64,000 nucleotides of DNA from assembly GCA_950295325.1 (NCBI GenBank), contig OX485807.1:30661666-30725665 (forward strand), given 5' to 3'. Source of the DNA: Polytrichum commune. Lineage: Eukaryota; Streptophyta; Polytrichopsida; Polytrichales; Polytrichaceae. The position numbers and the translations under genes are program-made. Shown here piece after piece: positions 49,961-61,710 of the stretch. Position 1 is the stretch's first letter. Each line of letters opens with the position of its first letter. Under the pieces are notes generated by a model. It saw nothing but the letters and a program-made list of their open reading frames with translations. It ran no database searches and was not told the origin of the DNA.

Positions 49961-50548
49961 TTGGTTCTACCTTCTCCAACAATTTGACATTGGGGAGTAC
50001 CCCAAGCAGACTAAAACAACGCTCCTATGAATATGAGTGGGAAAATGAAAGGATAACAATCAGAAAAAAAAAGGGAAAAAAAAAAGAAAAAAAGAGGATC
50101 AAGAATAAAGGCTAAAATGGATATGAGAGAGAGCCCTTTAAGTTTTATTGTCTATGGTAGAGTGAGGATATAGACTTAACGAACAAAATCAGGTGAGGTA
50201 TAAGCTAGAATGAAAAGGGGAGAGCAGCGTTAAGCCCAAACAAAAATGATAGAAGGACAGAATGCTAAAAAACCACTATGAATCCTTGAACCACTGCGAA
50301 ATCCATTTAACGCTTGAAGTGACACACATGTAGTATTTGTTTCCATTTATACGGTGGAGTTTGTGTTAAGATGTACTACATGACTTTGGTAGTGCACATG
50401 GCAAATCTTTATTTAAGTATCCATGATTGTCGTTACAATCGAAGGTGTTGTAAACGTGTGGCAAGGAAGTGTTCAATTGGTATTTCATGCAATTATTGCT
50501 AGACCCAAAAACAAATGAGACAAAAAAATGACTCAAACTAAAGATTAG
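49961..50548. other. AT-rich, nothing recognised
   Basis: A-rich tract near 50065-50100; no coding frame. Confidence 0.4.
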
Positions 50549-50982
50549 TGTTGGTGAATATTTATTAAGTTAAGATAAGACCATAGACAAAGTAGCCCGT
50601 GAACCGTGATGTTTTGAGCTGGGGCACCCTTTTAATTACATGTTGGTGCAAATGTAGGAGTGTCATGCTGGGTCGGGTAGGCATTCGGGCAGCCCCTAAA
50701 AAACAGGAGAGAGGGTCGAACCGAAGGTTGGGAGCATGCCCAATTCTACCAAAACAAAATGTCACAAGTGGGTATGCTTGGCTAGGGTAGATCCTCGCGG
50801 CCCCGCCACCCGAGCTAGCCACCCCCAAGCTAACTATAATACCATAAACTTGGTGGTGGCGTTGCCACCTCTCCTGGGGATGCTCTTAGTATATGATTCT
50901 ACAAAGAGTATGTATTCCTACCCTGCCCTGACAACAAGTGACCCTTTATATGACATGTCCTAATCAAATTGGTATCAGAGCC
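50549..50982 (+). repeat. Candidate LTR end with tRNA-iMet primer-binding site
   Basis: TGGTATCAGAGCC at 50970-50982 is the primer-binding site complementary to the 3' end of initiator tRNA-Met, used by many plant LTR retrotransposons. The sequence before it ends ...TAATCA at 50966, and a TGTTGG start is present at 50549, which would give a 418-bp LTR. The start is a guess, because the partner LTR is not in the window. No gag or pol frame follows. Confidence 0.45.
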
Positions 50983-51373
50983 ATTAGGACTTGGTAGATT
51001 ATTTCAAATGATCAATCTTAATTTTTTTCTCCTAAAGAACATGATGGAATCTTTCTAAAAATACTTGGCATACTCATAATGAGAATTATTTTGGGGTCAT
51101 AGCATACATATAAGGCTTGACACCAAGGACTTTGGACTTCTGACGTTTCTTTCAGGACACCCAACCATGACTAAATCAACAAACATGCACTTCCAATAAC
51201 CATAACTAAATCAAGGTAAGTTTGATTTTCAATCCAGTTGTTGCATATGTTTCATCATAGATTTGCTAATGCAACACGAGTTTTGTTGTGTACATCGAAT
51301 TGGTTGAAGTTGGAAAACATGAAAATGAACCAAATGATACCCACATATCTTAATGTTATGATAAGGAGGTTAA

Positions 51374-51765
51374 GGGCCAGTTTAGACTATGGTGAAGAAG
51401 TGCACCGGTCAATAATTTAAGGGAAGGGAGCAATATGACTGGCTACAGAACAAGTTCTTCACCATCCATGGTTTAAACTACGGCCATGACTTCTTTGGTG
51501 GAGAACTTCAACCATGGATAGAAAAATGACATGGTTGCCAACATGGCAACGTTTTGTTGCTAGGGGAGTTCGCCAGAGGTCAAGTTTCTTGGGCAACCTC
51601 AAACACTCGGACAAGAAACTTGGCCTCTGGAGAATTCCAACTTGAGGCTATTTTTTTTATTTATTTTTCATCTTAGCCCCATCCCAACCACTTCCTCAAA
51701 TAGCCTTGTCTCAGGTTGAAATTCTTGACCGACCAGTGCACTTCTTCACTAGTCTAAACTGGTAT
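51374..51765. mobile_element. Tourist-like MITE with inner hairpins
   Basis: The left end GGGCCAGTTTAGACTATGG and the inverted right end (ATACCAGTTTAGACTA) match over about 45 bp with small gaps. TAA flanks both sides (51371-51373, 51766-51768), as for PIF/Harbinger-type MITEs. Inside, GCCAGAGGTCAAGTTTCTTG (51572-51591) pairs with CAAGAAACTTGGCCTCTGG (51612-51630) to form a long stem. A third hairpin (GTTCTTCACCATCCATGGTT) lies near 51445-51530. Confidence 0.65.
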
Positions 51766-51766
51766 T

Positions 51767-52106
51767 AAGTTAACAATGTTATAGTTCCCTATAAGCGCAA
51801 AGAGGCTCGTGACTAATGATGTATGAATGGCATGCATGGATGAGATTGGTGACCCTAGGACATGACTAACAATCAAAGTCCGGCCTACCAACGACAAATG
51901 AGTAGAACTCCAACACTTCAGCTCTTCTTCGACTCTACCAAGGAGGAGCCGATCGATGGTATGCGAGCCATGCTGCAACCCAAATGGAGTGTGCAAGAGC
52001 TTGAACAAATGTCCATGGGCCGCTCATTTCCATTGATATTCGTCCAGCCAACTTGGTTCCCACTCATCCCCCACACCAATACGCCACACTCTTCGTCTAA
52101 TAACAT
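51767..52106 (-). pseudogene. LINE (non-LTR) reverse transcriptase fragment
   Basis: The minus strand 52008-51754 reads LLLGRVEEELKCWSSTHLSL then VGRTLIVSHVL, the K-x-W...LSLAGR-L-V-SVL segment downstream of the LINE RT active site. Upstream, in another frame (52106-52010), comes a PSWLDEYQWK-like stretch, so there is at least one frameshift and a stop. Only the RT thumb-side piece remains; YxDD is absent. Confidence 0.65.
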
Positions 52107-52122
52107 TATAAAAAAGGGAGGT

Positions 52123-52225
52123 TAACAATGCTGTGGATCCCTAGCTATACACAGAGAGGGGCTCGTGACTAATGATGCATGGCTGGCGTGCGGGGATGAG
52201 CTGGTTGTTTGAGGCGCATGTGGTG
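52123..52225 (-). repeat. Second copy of the LINE 3' segment
   Basis: GTTAACAATG, GGCTCGTGACTAATGATG and the following GGATGAG repeat the order seen at 51771-51850. The LINE piece is therefore represented twice in tandem, 355 bp apart. Confidence 0.6.
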
Positions 52226-52867
52226 ACGAGATTGATGACTCCCAAATGTTGTCCCACCCTGACCCCCAATTAGATCCTTCACTTCACTTCACGCCCAGCC
52301 TGCCTGCCACTCTTGCTCGCTCTCTTGCTCGCTCGCTGTCTGACCGAATAATAAGTTCTTCATTGGCTGCACTCGGGGAGGTGGGGAGCAGTGTGTCCGT
52401 AGACGTTGGAGAGCCATCGATCGAGGACACCTAACTTATCCGGGCCCCATGAAGACCTGAGTCAATAGGCTTCCATGATGACTGACACGAGCAGTTACAT
52501 ACACACATCAACTACTTTAGTATTTCTTTATTTCTCGGTGTGGAAGATGACGTTTCTTGCTTCCACTTGCCGTGGCCTACGCATGCCGTGTTGTCTTTTA
52601 TCGGATTTGGGTACACTGGCAATCCCGGGGTGCATGATCCCGTTTCCAAGAAGGAAAATTCACTTAGCAAAACAAAAACCACACAAGCTGCCACATCACC
52701 AACATACCCACCACTACCATCCACCAAAATTCATGCTGCCTCTATTACAGAGAGTGGACTTCTTTTCACCGCAATCAACCCTCGATTGCCCAAAGGGGGG
52801 TGAGTAGGTGGGAGAAGATCAAGCTCAAATCCTGAGCCTTTGTTTTCTGTGTGGGCCATCTTGAGGC
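52226..52867. other. Moderately GC-rich, nothing recognised
   Basis: Open frames on + at 52475-52807 lack family resemblance. A GCTCGCTCTCTTGCTCGCTC low-complexity patch lies near 52316-52335. Confidence 0.4.
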
Positions 52868-53363
52868 CCCAGGGAGTGCACTGTTCAAGTACTGTATTTA
52901 TACACGTGGGTGCACAAAAGGGGTATTATTTAAAACAAGCATGTACAAAATGTATGTACAAGAGACATATTGCTATTAAGCAAGAAGTAGATATACATGA
53001 GGCTATAGAAAAATATATGTAAAGTTCGCATTTACGCGTTTACGCGTTCAAGTCAGACCTGGACCAAGAATCATGTGTTTTTTCATCCACTAAGTAACGA
53101 CTTTATAACTAAAAATCCATGATTTGATATCATACATATAATAGGGCCATATTTTTGCATTTCCAAACATTTGTACACATGTTATATACAATTTCTGTAT
53201 TTGTTTTTGGACCCTTGTGTACGTATGGAAATGTATTTTGAAGCAATGAGATTTGTAAGTATATTGCTTGATTTTAGCAAAAATAAAATGTATACAGGGG
53301 TATTTTAATAAGGGGCATGCACGCACGTGATGCTTGGTTTTAATGAATAGTGCACTCCCTGAG
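52868..53363. mobile_element. hAT-type MITE with 8-bp duplication
   Basis: CTTGAGGC flanks both sides (52860-52867, 53364-53371). The ends are inverted: CAGGGAGTGCACT at 52870-52882 and AGTGCACTCCCTG at 53349-53361. Further similarity lies inside (GGGGTATTATTT against GGGGTATTTTAATA). It is 496 bp with no ORF. CAGGG ends and an 8-bp duplication fit hAT. Confidence 0.8.
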
Positions 53364-53547
53364 CTTGAGGCACTTCTTCAATATGAAATGCCATGAAAGC
53401 ACTTGGAGCATGTTAAGTAACTCCAAAATCTATATCTATACTTGCAACAAAGATTTTATGGTATTTGGGTCACACTTGAGATCATGCGGACCTCTCAAAT
53501 AAGAATATTTAGAACCTAGAATGGTTTTTATCATATTAAAAACATAA

Positions 53548-53680
53548 ACTAATCTCATTGTAACACGTATCTTTTGAGTGTCTATTTATAAATAAAAGTC
53601 TTGCATGTACTACTTAAAACTAGGTGTCACATTAAGAAGAGTAATCATGTAAGGCCCACATAACTTAGAATGTAATTTTC
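53548..53680 (+). repeat. Dispersed repeat family, copy 3
   Basis: It shares TGTAACACGTATCTT, CTAGGTGTCA, ATTAAGAAGAGTAATCA and AAGGCCCACATAACTTAGAA with copies at 14862 and 41922. Confidence 0.55.
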
Positions 53681-55017
53681 ATTTACCAAGAAGTGCTCAA
53701 GAGCATCGACGGGAGCAGACTACAGAGCTGCAATGAAATAAAACATTCCCGAGTCATTTGTCTCAGACAAAGGTTAAAACGAATAAAGGTAAAGAAAGAG
53801 AAAAAGAGAGAAAGGGAAAAAGGGTCCACATAGCTAAGTGTGGCAGCATGCTTTTTGTTAGGCAACTCCTTGCCTCAAACACTTCCCAAAACCAGTGTCT
53901 GGGGAGATTTTGGGGCATAATCGGTCAATATTCTAGTGTTCCCAAGTGCAACCGGTTACATGTTGACATCTTTTGGTTTTCCTTTGTTAAATTGAGGAAT
54001 ATTTTATGAAATACTCATAAACGATCGCTGATTTTCCTGAAGTCTTGAACTTCAACCGGTTATTTCTCAAACTCAACCAGTTCATCTGTAACTAAGGTAG
54101 AAATATCATAACCCGTTCACCACCCTCTAGCTGTGCACTAGACCGCTGTCATAATGGTGAAGTGCCATTTCTAAAACCGATCATGGTTCGGCAACAATTT
54201 CAATGTGTGTACACTTACTGTAACCAGTGGGAGTCAAGTATTAATGTACTCATGAGGTAACCGATTTAGACGATGTTTTGTATGGAAATGTGAATCACCG
54301 TGTTCGGTGTAGGAAGAATCTAGTGAATGAGTAGGGGTTTGGATAAATTTCCACTTTAAGAAATTGTAACATTTTTTGTATAGGACAGAAAAACATGAAA
54401 CAACTTACATTCTTCATGAATCCTACTCGTCAATCTTGGAAAATCATCTCATGATTGTCAGACCAGATCTTCAATGTGAATCACCTTAGTTTCACGGGTA
54501 TGGTATTTCTACCTTAGAGCTGGTTTCTCCCTATTCATTACCCTATACGGCCCCCAACTTGAGCTACTCAAACTGGCCGTCTGTACACCAGGAAAAAGTC
54601 CACCCAGGCATTGAGTGACGTTGCCAGAATGCAGCCTATGATTATACGACATTCATTGGGAATTTGGGACTCATCCAGACCATCATATGTGTGCAAAAGG
54701 TTAGAAGAGTAACGTAGATGGTGCTAAAATTGTCTCTTTAACTGCCGAGCGTATTGATTTGATGTTCTTATGAGTGACACTTGATATCGGTTGACATGGT
54801 CTATTCCGACACACGAAAGTATTTTTTGTTTGAATTATGGATGCAAAAGTTATAAGGGTTTAAAGTTTTATTGGTGGGTGACATGAAACCATCATGGGGG
54901 TTTAATGTTAAGGAGGTAGAGGGCAATCTTGAAATCAATATGTAGTTATCATAATTATCTTTTACAGCTGGACTTTTGGTTGGAAGTTGGCTTTTTGGGC
55001 AAACAATGCTTTCCATA
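53681..55017. other. Nothing recognised
   Basis: ACCGGTT-like words recur near 53950-54320. No coding frame is supported. Confidence 0.45.
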
Positions 55018-55631
55018 GCACGGTAAAGTGGACAACTCTTGATCCTTGCACATGTTGCAATGAAAGTGATTCAAAACAAAATACTAACTTTGAATTTATT
55101 TATTTTGAAAAAGAAGATCATAAGCATTTAAAAAAAAAACACATTTGATTTACAAAGCCAAACAATTAATGTTGACAAAAGCAATGTCAAAAAAAGCCTA
55201 CATATTTTAGAAGACAGTGCAAGTGGGTGTGCAAGTGGTGATGTTGAACAAGTAATTGTCATTTTTTTGTTTAAAATACAAAAAATTACATTATTGATGA
55301 TTTTTTACCAAAGAAAAAAATTGATGATGACCTCAAGTGTATGATGAATTCAAAAATTATGGAAAAAAAACCCCAAGTTTGAAGTAGTTAAGGTCATGAA
55401 ATTTACGTCCAAAACCAGATCTAGCCATTCCCTTTTGAGCATTGCTTTTAATGTTACATTTTTAAAATCTCATTTTGGTGTTTTGCATTTGAGTGCTTAA
55501 CACAACAATAGAGTTCATCATGGAAAAACATTCAATCTAAACAACATTTTGCTACTACTTTGAGGTGTTTGACCAAAAAATACTATGTTTATAGGATACT
55601 GGAGCATTTATTTGGTCCACTTTACCATGCT
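55018..55631. mobile_element. Possible non-autonomous DNA transposon
   Basis: Inverted ends GGTAAAGTGGAC (55022-55033) and GTCCACTTTACC (55615-55626) bound an AT-rich 600-bp block without an ORF. The inverted part is short and no target duplication is clear. Confidence 0.35.
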
Positions 55632-55647
55632 TGCACCAGTCAGTAAG

Positions 55648-55830
55648 TTTTTGGTGCATTTTTGAAGTGAGGGTGGGGTCTTAAACATAAAACATTCTAT
55701 TTTGGTTCATTGAAGGCCAAACTCATGTTAGCACCTTTTGGCATGTCAAAATGAGTTTGGCCCTCAATGAACAAAAATAGAATGTTCTTTGTTTAGACCT
55801 CCACGCCAACTCCAAATATGCATTGGCAAC
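55648..55830. mobile_element. Fold-back element with about 80-bp arms
   Basis: Inner arms 55691-55726 and 55751-55786 (AACATTCTATTTTGGTTCAT... against its reverse complement) are nearly perfect. Pairing goes on outward with gaps to about 55648 and 55830. The loop is 24 bases. Confidence 0.75.
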
Positions 55831-56298
55831 TTGACAAACATGGAAAGTGTTGTTGTGAGCCCAAAATGGTGCCCACATGTGGTGATTAACTCTTCGAAAC
55901 CAATTTTAGTTTGACTTTGATGTGTTATGATTATTCACAAAACATAAAAAGAGTGAAGTGTGGTGTGGATTTAAGTTTAGGCATTAGAATGTGTGGTGTA
56001 GTTATTTCAAGGTTTGATTTCAATAAGAGGATGCCTTGATTATGTGAGTAGTGGGTAAGGTGAAGCAAGGTGAGCTCCGCGGGTTAAATGCCCACTTTTG
56101 GATCCACCTTGGTAGTTTAGGAAGAAGGAAGCTTGGTGGATGGGGATTAGTCCCTACTTTGGAGGAGAGGGTTAAAGGATTGTGATTGGAGGTGCTAATC
56201 CTCTCACCCTATCCTCACCTCTCTCTCCCTCTTTCCCTCTCTCCCTCTTTGCTACTTAAGGTGTTCTTTCTCTCATTTGTCTCTCTCTCCATCAAGCG

Positions 56299-56485
56299 CT
56301 CTCAAGGGAGCAAGCTCTTAAGAGCTTGAGCCACGTGTGTGGGTCATTAGTTTTAGTGAAGTTAAGTAGTTAAGCTCTCCCTCTCAAATCCTCTCAAGGG
56401 GAGCAAGCTCTTAGAGTTTGAGGCTTATGTGTGGATTAGTTAGTTATAGTGAAGTTAGGAAGTTAATCCCTCTTATGAGTAGGGG
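56299..56485 (+). repeat. Tandem duplication of about 97 bp
   Basis: CTCTCAAGGGAGCAAGCTCTT...TAGTGAAGTTAAGTAGTTAA recurs about 97 bp later with changes. The first copy contains the perfect 18-bp palindrome CAAGCTCTTAAGAGCTTG at 56311-56328. A CT-rich tract precedes it (56203-56292). Confidence 0.8.
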
Positions 56486-56627
56486 AAGCTTAGAGTCATT
56501 GGACTAAGCTCATGAGTAGTGGTTAGATTGGATTAATTTAGTGGGAGGTGTGCATTCATTAGTTAAGAGGCTTAGATGAGCACTTGATTAAGCACTAGAG
56601 TTGAAATTAGTTTGGTGTTGATTTCAT

Positions 56628-56922
56628 CAACTGCTGCCGGGACTGCTGGTCCAGGGGCCTCCCAAGGCTCAACTGCTGTCGGGACTGCTTAGTCCAGGGC
56701 CTCCCAGGCTCAACTGCTGCCGGGACTGCTAGTCCAGGGGCCTCCCAAGGCTCAACTGCTGCCGGGACTGCTTAGTCCAGGGGCCTCCCAAGGCTCAACT
56801 GCTGCCGGGACTGCTAGTCCAGGGGCCTCCCAAGGCTCAACTGCTGCCGGGACTGCTTAGTCCAGGGCCTCCCATGCTCAACTGCTGCCGGGACTGCTAG
56901 TCCAGGGGCCTCCCAAGGCTCG
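56628..56922 (+). repeat. GC-rich tandem array, seven units of 41-43 bp
   Basis: Units start at 56628, 56670, 56711, 56753, 56796, 56838 and 56879 with CAACTGCTGCCGGGACTGCT and end GTCCAGGGGCCTCCCAAGGCT. Units with GCTAGTCC or GCTGGTCC alternate with units that have GCTTAGTCC. The length changes break any reading frame, so it is not coding. Confidence 0.93.
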
Positions 56923-59900
56923 TTATCTCAGTAGCCGAAAGGGCCGAGACCAGCTCATTGAAGTGGTGAAAGCGAAGGTCAACTTTAAGGGAACCTGGAT
57001 GGTTGGTTTAAGCTGGGTTACCGAGGAATGGGTTTAGGGGCCTAAAGCTTAGCCCAAATCGAACATTATCACTAAAACTAAGCATAGGGCAAGTTATGCA
57101 TTTTAGATTATTCTAGTGCATATGTAAGTTTTAGACTTATTAGGCTAGGTAGTGTGAGGTGTGGCTTGCTAGTAAATGTAATTGGGGTGGACTAGTAAGA
57201 ACAATGTTTTTGAACACTCGCATCTTATTGGGCAAATAAATCACTTGCATTATTAATGGAGAAGGTGGATGACCCCCGCGATGACGAGACAAAGGAGGTT
57301 AGGCCAAAGGTTGCGAGGGGGATGTCTTTAAAGGCATGTGTGGCCACGGCCGCAGGTTGGACTCTTGAGAAAGCCAACTCTAGCACAAGCCAAGAGGCCA
57401 ACATTAATAAAGTACAATGAGTGAGACAATACATGTTCATTTGGACATGAAAATTACCTTGCACATGGTTCAATGTTGTAATAGATAAATGTGATTCTCA
57501 AAGTCATCACCTGGACTAGGACGCTTAAGGGTGGTGGATTTGGCCTCACAGTTGTATGCAACTCCAATTCAATCAAAGAACATCTCTATTGTGCACGATT
57601 TTAGGATGTTGATTTTGGGCAGGGTGTTAGTTTGAGCACCATCTACCTTAGGTGGTAAGAAAATAACAAAGAAATCAATCAATATCCTCCAAGGAAAGAA
57701 AGGGCCGGTGGTGGAAGGGTGGTGGAATCGCATTTATACCAACGCAGTGCCATCTTGTAGAACGGATAAGGTAGACAACCATTATTCGATTTCTCTTATT
57801 AGGGCACCTATATTTGAGTGCTATGTGGTTTGGTATGGCTCCAATATCGGATATAAAGAAAACAAAATGTCTAAAAGAGATGGGACTATGTGCTCAAAGT
57901 ACGATAACCATTCTAGGTTCAATAATCAACATACTAAAAGGGGAGGCGCTATATAGCCCATTTGATGTGCACAAGACTCTTCACTTTGATAATGAATAAG
58001 ATATGCATACGAGCTTTGAAAATTATGAGGAAAGTGGCTATAACCAATGTATATGTTTGACAAATTTCATATAACATTCAATTTCAAATCAAAAGTGTCA
58101 TGTGATGTTTTCAAAAACAAAACAAAATGTCAATTGACATGCACATTTGATTCTAGAATGCCACCTCAACTTTAGATCATAAAATATTTCAAAGACTAAT
58201 ATGGAATATATCTGAACTACTAATATTAGTGCAAGTCACTTCATTTATCAAATGATGTTTGATTTTTTTCTACACATGTCAATATTTTAAATGTGCATGT
58301 CAATTTACGTGATTTTTTAAGTGCATATTTTTTGCGTGTGAAATGCCAAAAGCTTGCAAAAGCTTTCTAAAAAACTACACTTTGGCTATAAAGGCCTTGA
58401 TTTGGATTTGCTAATCAGCTTGTTCTGATGGCGTGTTTCATATCCTAGAATAAGTGGGCTTCGTCGGAAAGAATAACCATTTAAGACCCACCTAGCTTAA
58501 AGGCTCGGCACTTCCTGCAGTAGTTACTGATGAGGCTCCTCAGGGCTTGGAAAGTGTCAGATGTGCCGACCTCTTTGGAAATTTGATCATGAGGAGCTCC
58601 ATGATTCATTATGAGCACACGGCTAGAGGTGGAAGGAAATTCTAAGGAAGCCCCACTCCTCTAGCTTTGACGTACTCAGGCCTTATGTGGTATATATGTG
58701 CCTTATCTTAGTCGGACACCTTTGAGTGCCATATGGCAAGGCTTCTCGTTAAGAGTGGACGCCAAAAAGACAAATGTCATGATTAGATTGGAGAGTGCAA
58801 TTATTATTGCCTAAAGCATAGACATCATTGGACCATTTTAGGATGAATCATGAACACAATTGGAAGGATTTTTGTGGGGCCCTGTGATCATTTGAAGTTA
58901 ATTAAATCTTCATTTTGACCTCTTGTAGCTTGTGCATTACAACTATATGAATGAAATATGGAGTGACAATCTTCTTGGTTTGCAAATGTTATGAGATGAT
59001 ACAATCCCGAATATGATGCAATGGTTGAACATGTTTGTGGGCATTGGAAGTGCCTACAACGGGACCACGTAGCTTGCTAGTTGCATGTGTCTAAAAAGCC
59101 TACGTCATTTCATTGCGCATAGAAACATTATCACTAGGAGAAATCATGTCCATTCTTACTAACTTGACAAAAAAAATTTAGGTTGAGAATTTGTTTTGTG
59201 GTTGCTTGCCACTGACATTGTAGTAGCGGTAGTTGAGCCTCCTCAAGGATTGGAAGGTGTAAAAGTTACCAACCTCTCTAAACTTTTTGATCATGAGCAT
59301 CCAACAACTCACATCAACATACACACACAAAAAGAACTATTTGCCTCAAACAGTAGTCCCAAAGTCATTTGCATGTGGGTAGTGAAGTGATAGAGAAATA
59401 AACCATGGTTCCATGTAGTGGACCACGGTTACCCACTCTCTTTAGAATGGCCATTCTAGTGTAACTATGACAATGAACATAAACATAAAGTGTTGTATAA
59501 AGATTGTGGTGTTTCCTCTAAAGGAAACATAGGTGAAACATGTGCTATTGGTGGTCCACTAATTCACAACGCATTCACATTTGCAACCCACCTAAATGGA
59601 CTCCCCCTTTGAGCACAAGAGTCCATATGAATCTCCTTCCCTTATTTGTGATAGTCCCTATGAGGTCAAAATTTTGGATTTTTTTCTCCAATGAAAAAAA
59701 GAAAGTGAAAATAGGTTACAAAAAACTAGAAATTTAATTATCATGTGCCAAATTCGGCCATGGCATAGGAGATAGAGAAAGAAAGATCTCATGAGACTAT
59801 GGTTTGATAGGAAGGGTTACCGCCCTAGAAAAACACATAAACCGATTGAGAATTATTGAGTTTTGGAGAGCATCTCAGACCATCATCTCGTAAATCTTGA

Positions 59901-60291
59901 TTTATTTCGGCTAGGAGGGCTAGTATTTTGTCAAGAGCATGAAGGATCAAATATTGATCCTATTACTTTGATCATACCCTAGTTGTGAGAACTAGTGGTT
60001 ATATGTTAATTCTTTTTCATGAAGAGTGATTCATCGGGCCATTGACTACATAACAAATTGTGTATGTGATGGTAAGATTAACATGCAATGACTTTATGTT
60101 GATCAATCTCTATATGAGAGACTATGGTTTATATACAATTCGGTAACATTATGTATTTGCAATCCTAATAGAGGAACTTCGTAGTGTTTGTGTCTATGTG
60201 ATAATTAAATTGGCTATGTTTAATTGAAGTCACTCAATCAATTGTTTGTGGATTACTGTTTGTAACTATTGGCAATTAGAATGGTGGTATT
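56923..60291. other. No gene recognised
   Basis: A 17-bp inverted repeat (AATTGACATGCACATTT at 58132-58148, complement at 58289-58305) lies in an AT-rich stretch. A degenerate direct repeat links about 58528-58605 and 59236-59305 (CTCCTCA.GG.TTGGAA.GTGT, then GATCATGAG). Open frames at 57708-57956 and 59196-59390 have no family resemblance. Confidence 0.4.
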
Positions 60292-61292
60292 TTTTGCGCA
60301 CCTCTCCATGAGGACTGCCTACAACACTATTGGTACAATGGGGACCCTAGAGTGACACCCGGGACTTGTGGCGCCATAGGTGAGAGGGCCCAAGTGATCC
60401 TAGTGTGGGTGAGGGCCCCGGGTGTTGAGAACTCCTCCCACACACAGAGACTATGAGTCACAAGGGTTAGGGCATAAACATTGGGTAGCTTGTGGCATCC
60501 GGATTCTAGAATGCTTAAGAACTTCCCAATCGGAGGTATGAACTAGGAGATATGGCAATTTTAGTGGGGTGCTACCTAGGGACAATGCCTGACACTCAAG
60601 GGGGCGGTGTGGTGGGACAATAGTTACCCAAAAGTGGCACCCAAGACTGCCAAGGTTAGGAAAACCATAACTCTCACAATACTTACCCGAATGTGGCAAG
60701 TGAGGAGTTTATCGACATTTACGCAAAGAGTGGATGTTGATGGATTGGTTGCTTGATAGAATAAAAGATAAAACAACGAAGTTATGGAGTTTTGAAGCTG
60801 CTGGGGGCTCCAACTTCATCGGCTAAGGGAAAACGTCTACATGGCCCCAACTCTTAGGAGAAAGACAAAAATTTACTTGATAGTGGGGTAGGGGCCTTGT
60901 GCAAAATCCTAGAGACTTATATGGGGAGGCGGCTTTGCCAACCAACCTCGCCCACTGCAGAGTAGCGCGGCCTCCACGGGTGTTGGCCCAACGTGGGGGT
61001 GAAGTTGTTAATTATGCTTTGGGTTGTTGTAGTGTTGCTCCAGCAACGCGATGATCAACTCAAGATTGGATGGACATGAATGGAAGTTCGCACCTAACCA
61101 TTGGCTACCTACTAAGGGAAGAATCCCAAATGCATGTGTAGAAGGGTTTGGTAACCAAGCTACGAGCTTGGAAGTTGGTATGGGGAGCTAACCATGCGCA
61201 TGTGTAGGGTGTGCAGGGTTAATGCTCATGACACTTGCTAGAGTTGCAAAACAATGAAGATAAGTTGAGGGGAGCTAACAAGGGTCGCGACA
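60292..61292. mobile_element. LTR-like repeat, copy C
   Basis: This full-length copy (about 1001 bp) is of the family at 32712 and 37226, in the same orientation, from TTTTGCGCACC to GGGTCGCGACA. Flanks (GTATT, ACAAC) do not match, so the target duplication has been lost or the copy arose by recombination. No primer-binding site follows on either side. Confidence 0.72.
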
Positions 61293-61710
61293 ACAACTCA
61301 ATGCATGTGAATAACATCCTTTCAATCTCCATTGAACCATGTTGCCTTCAAATTTTGCATCTTCATTCTAATCTATTTAAATCACGTCCTTTGCAACTCA
61401 AAATGCTCTCATGGTGTCAAATGGGCTTTTGGACTCTCAAATAACTCATGTCAAATTTTTGTTCACCACAAATAAGAGCTTTTGGTCTCAAATGTGTCCT
61501 AGAACTATCAAATCTCTCAAGTTACATATTTTCCATCTCAAATAAGTCTACTTCCTCTCCAAGGTACCCAATGACACTTTAATCACTCAAATGAGCTCAA
61601 ATATTCTTGATCTCAAGTCACATTCAATGCACTCACATAAGCCTTTCAATAATCAAGGCATTTAAACAATATTTTTTCAACTCAAAACACCTTAAGTAGT
61701 TTCAAACAAA

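Noticed and set aside
56628-56922. GC-rich 42-bp array as a coding repeat protein
   Set aside because: Unit lengths of 41, 42 and 43 bp shift the frame between units, so no common reading is kept.
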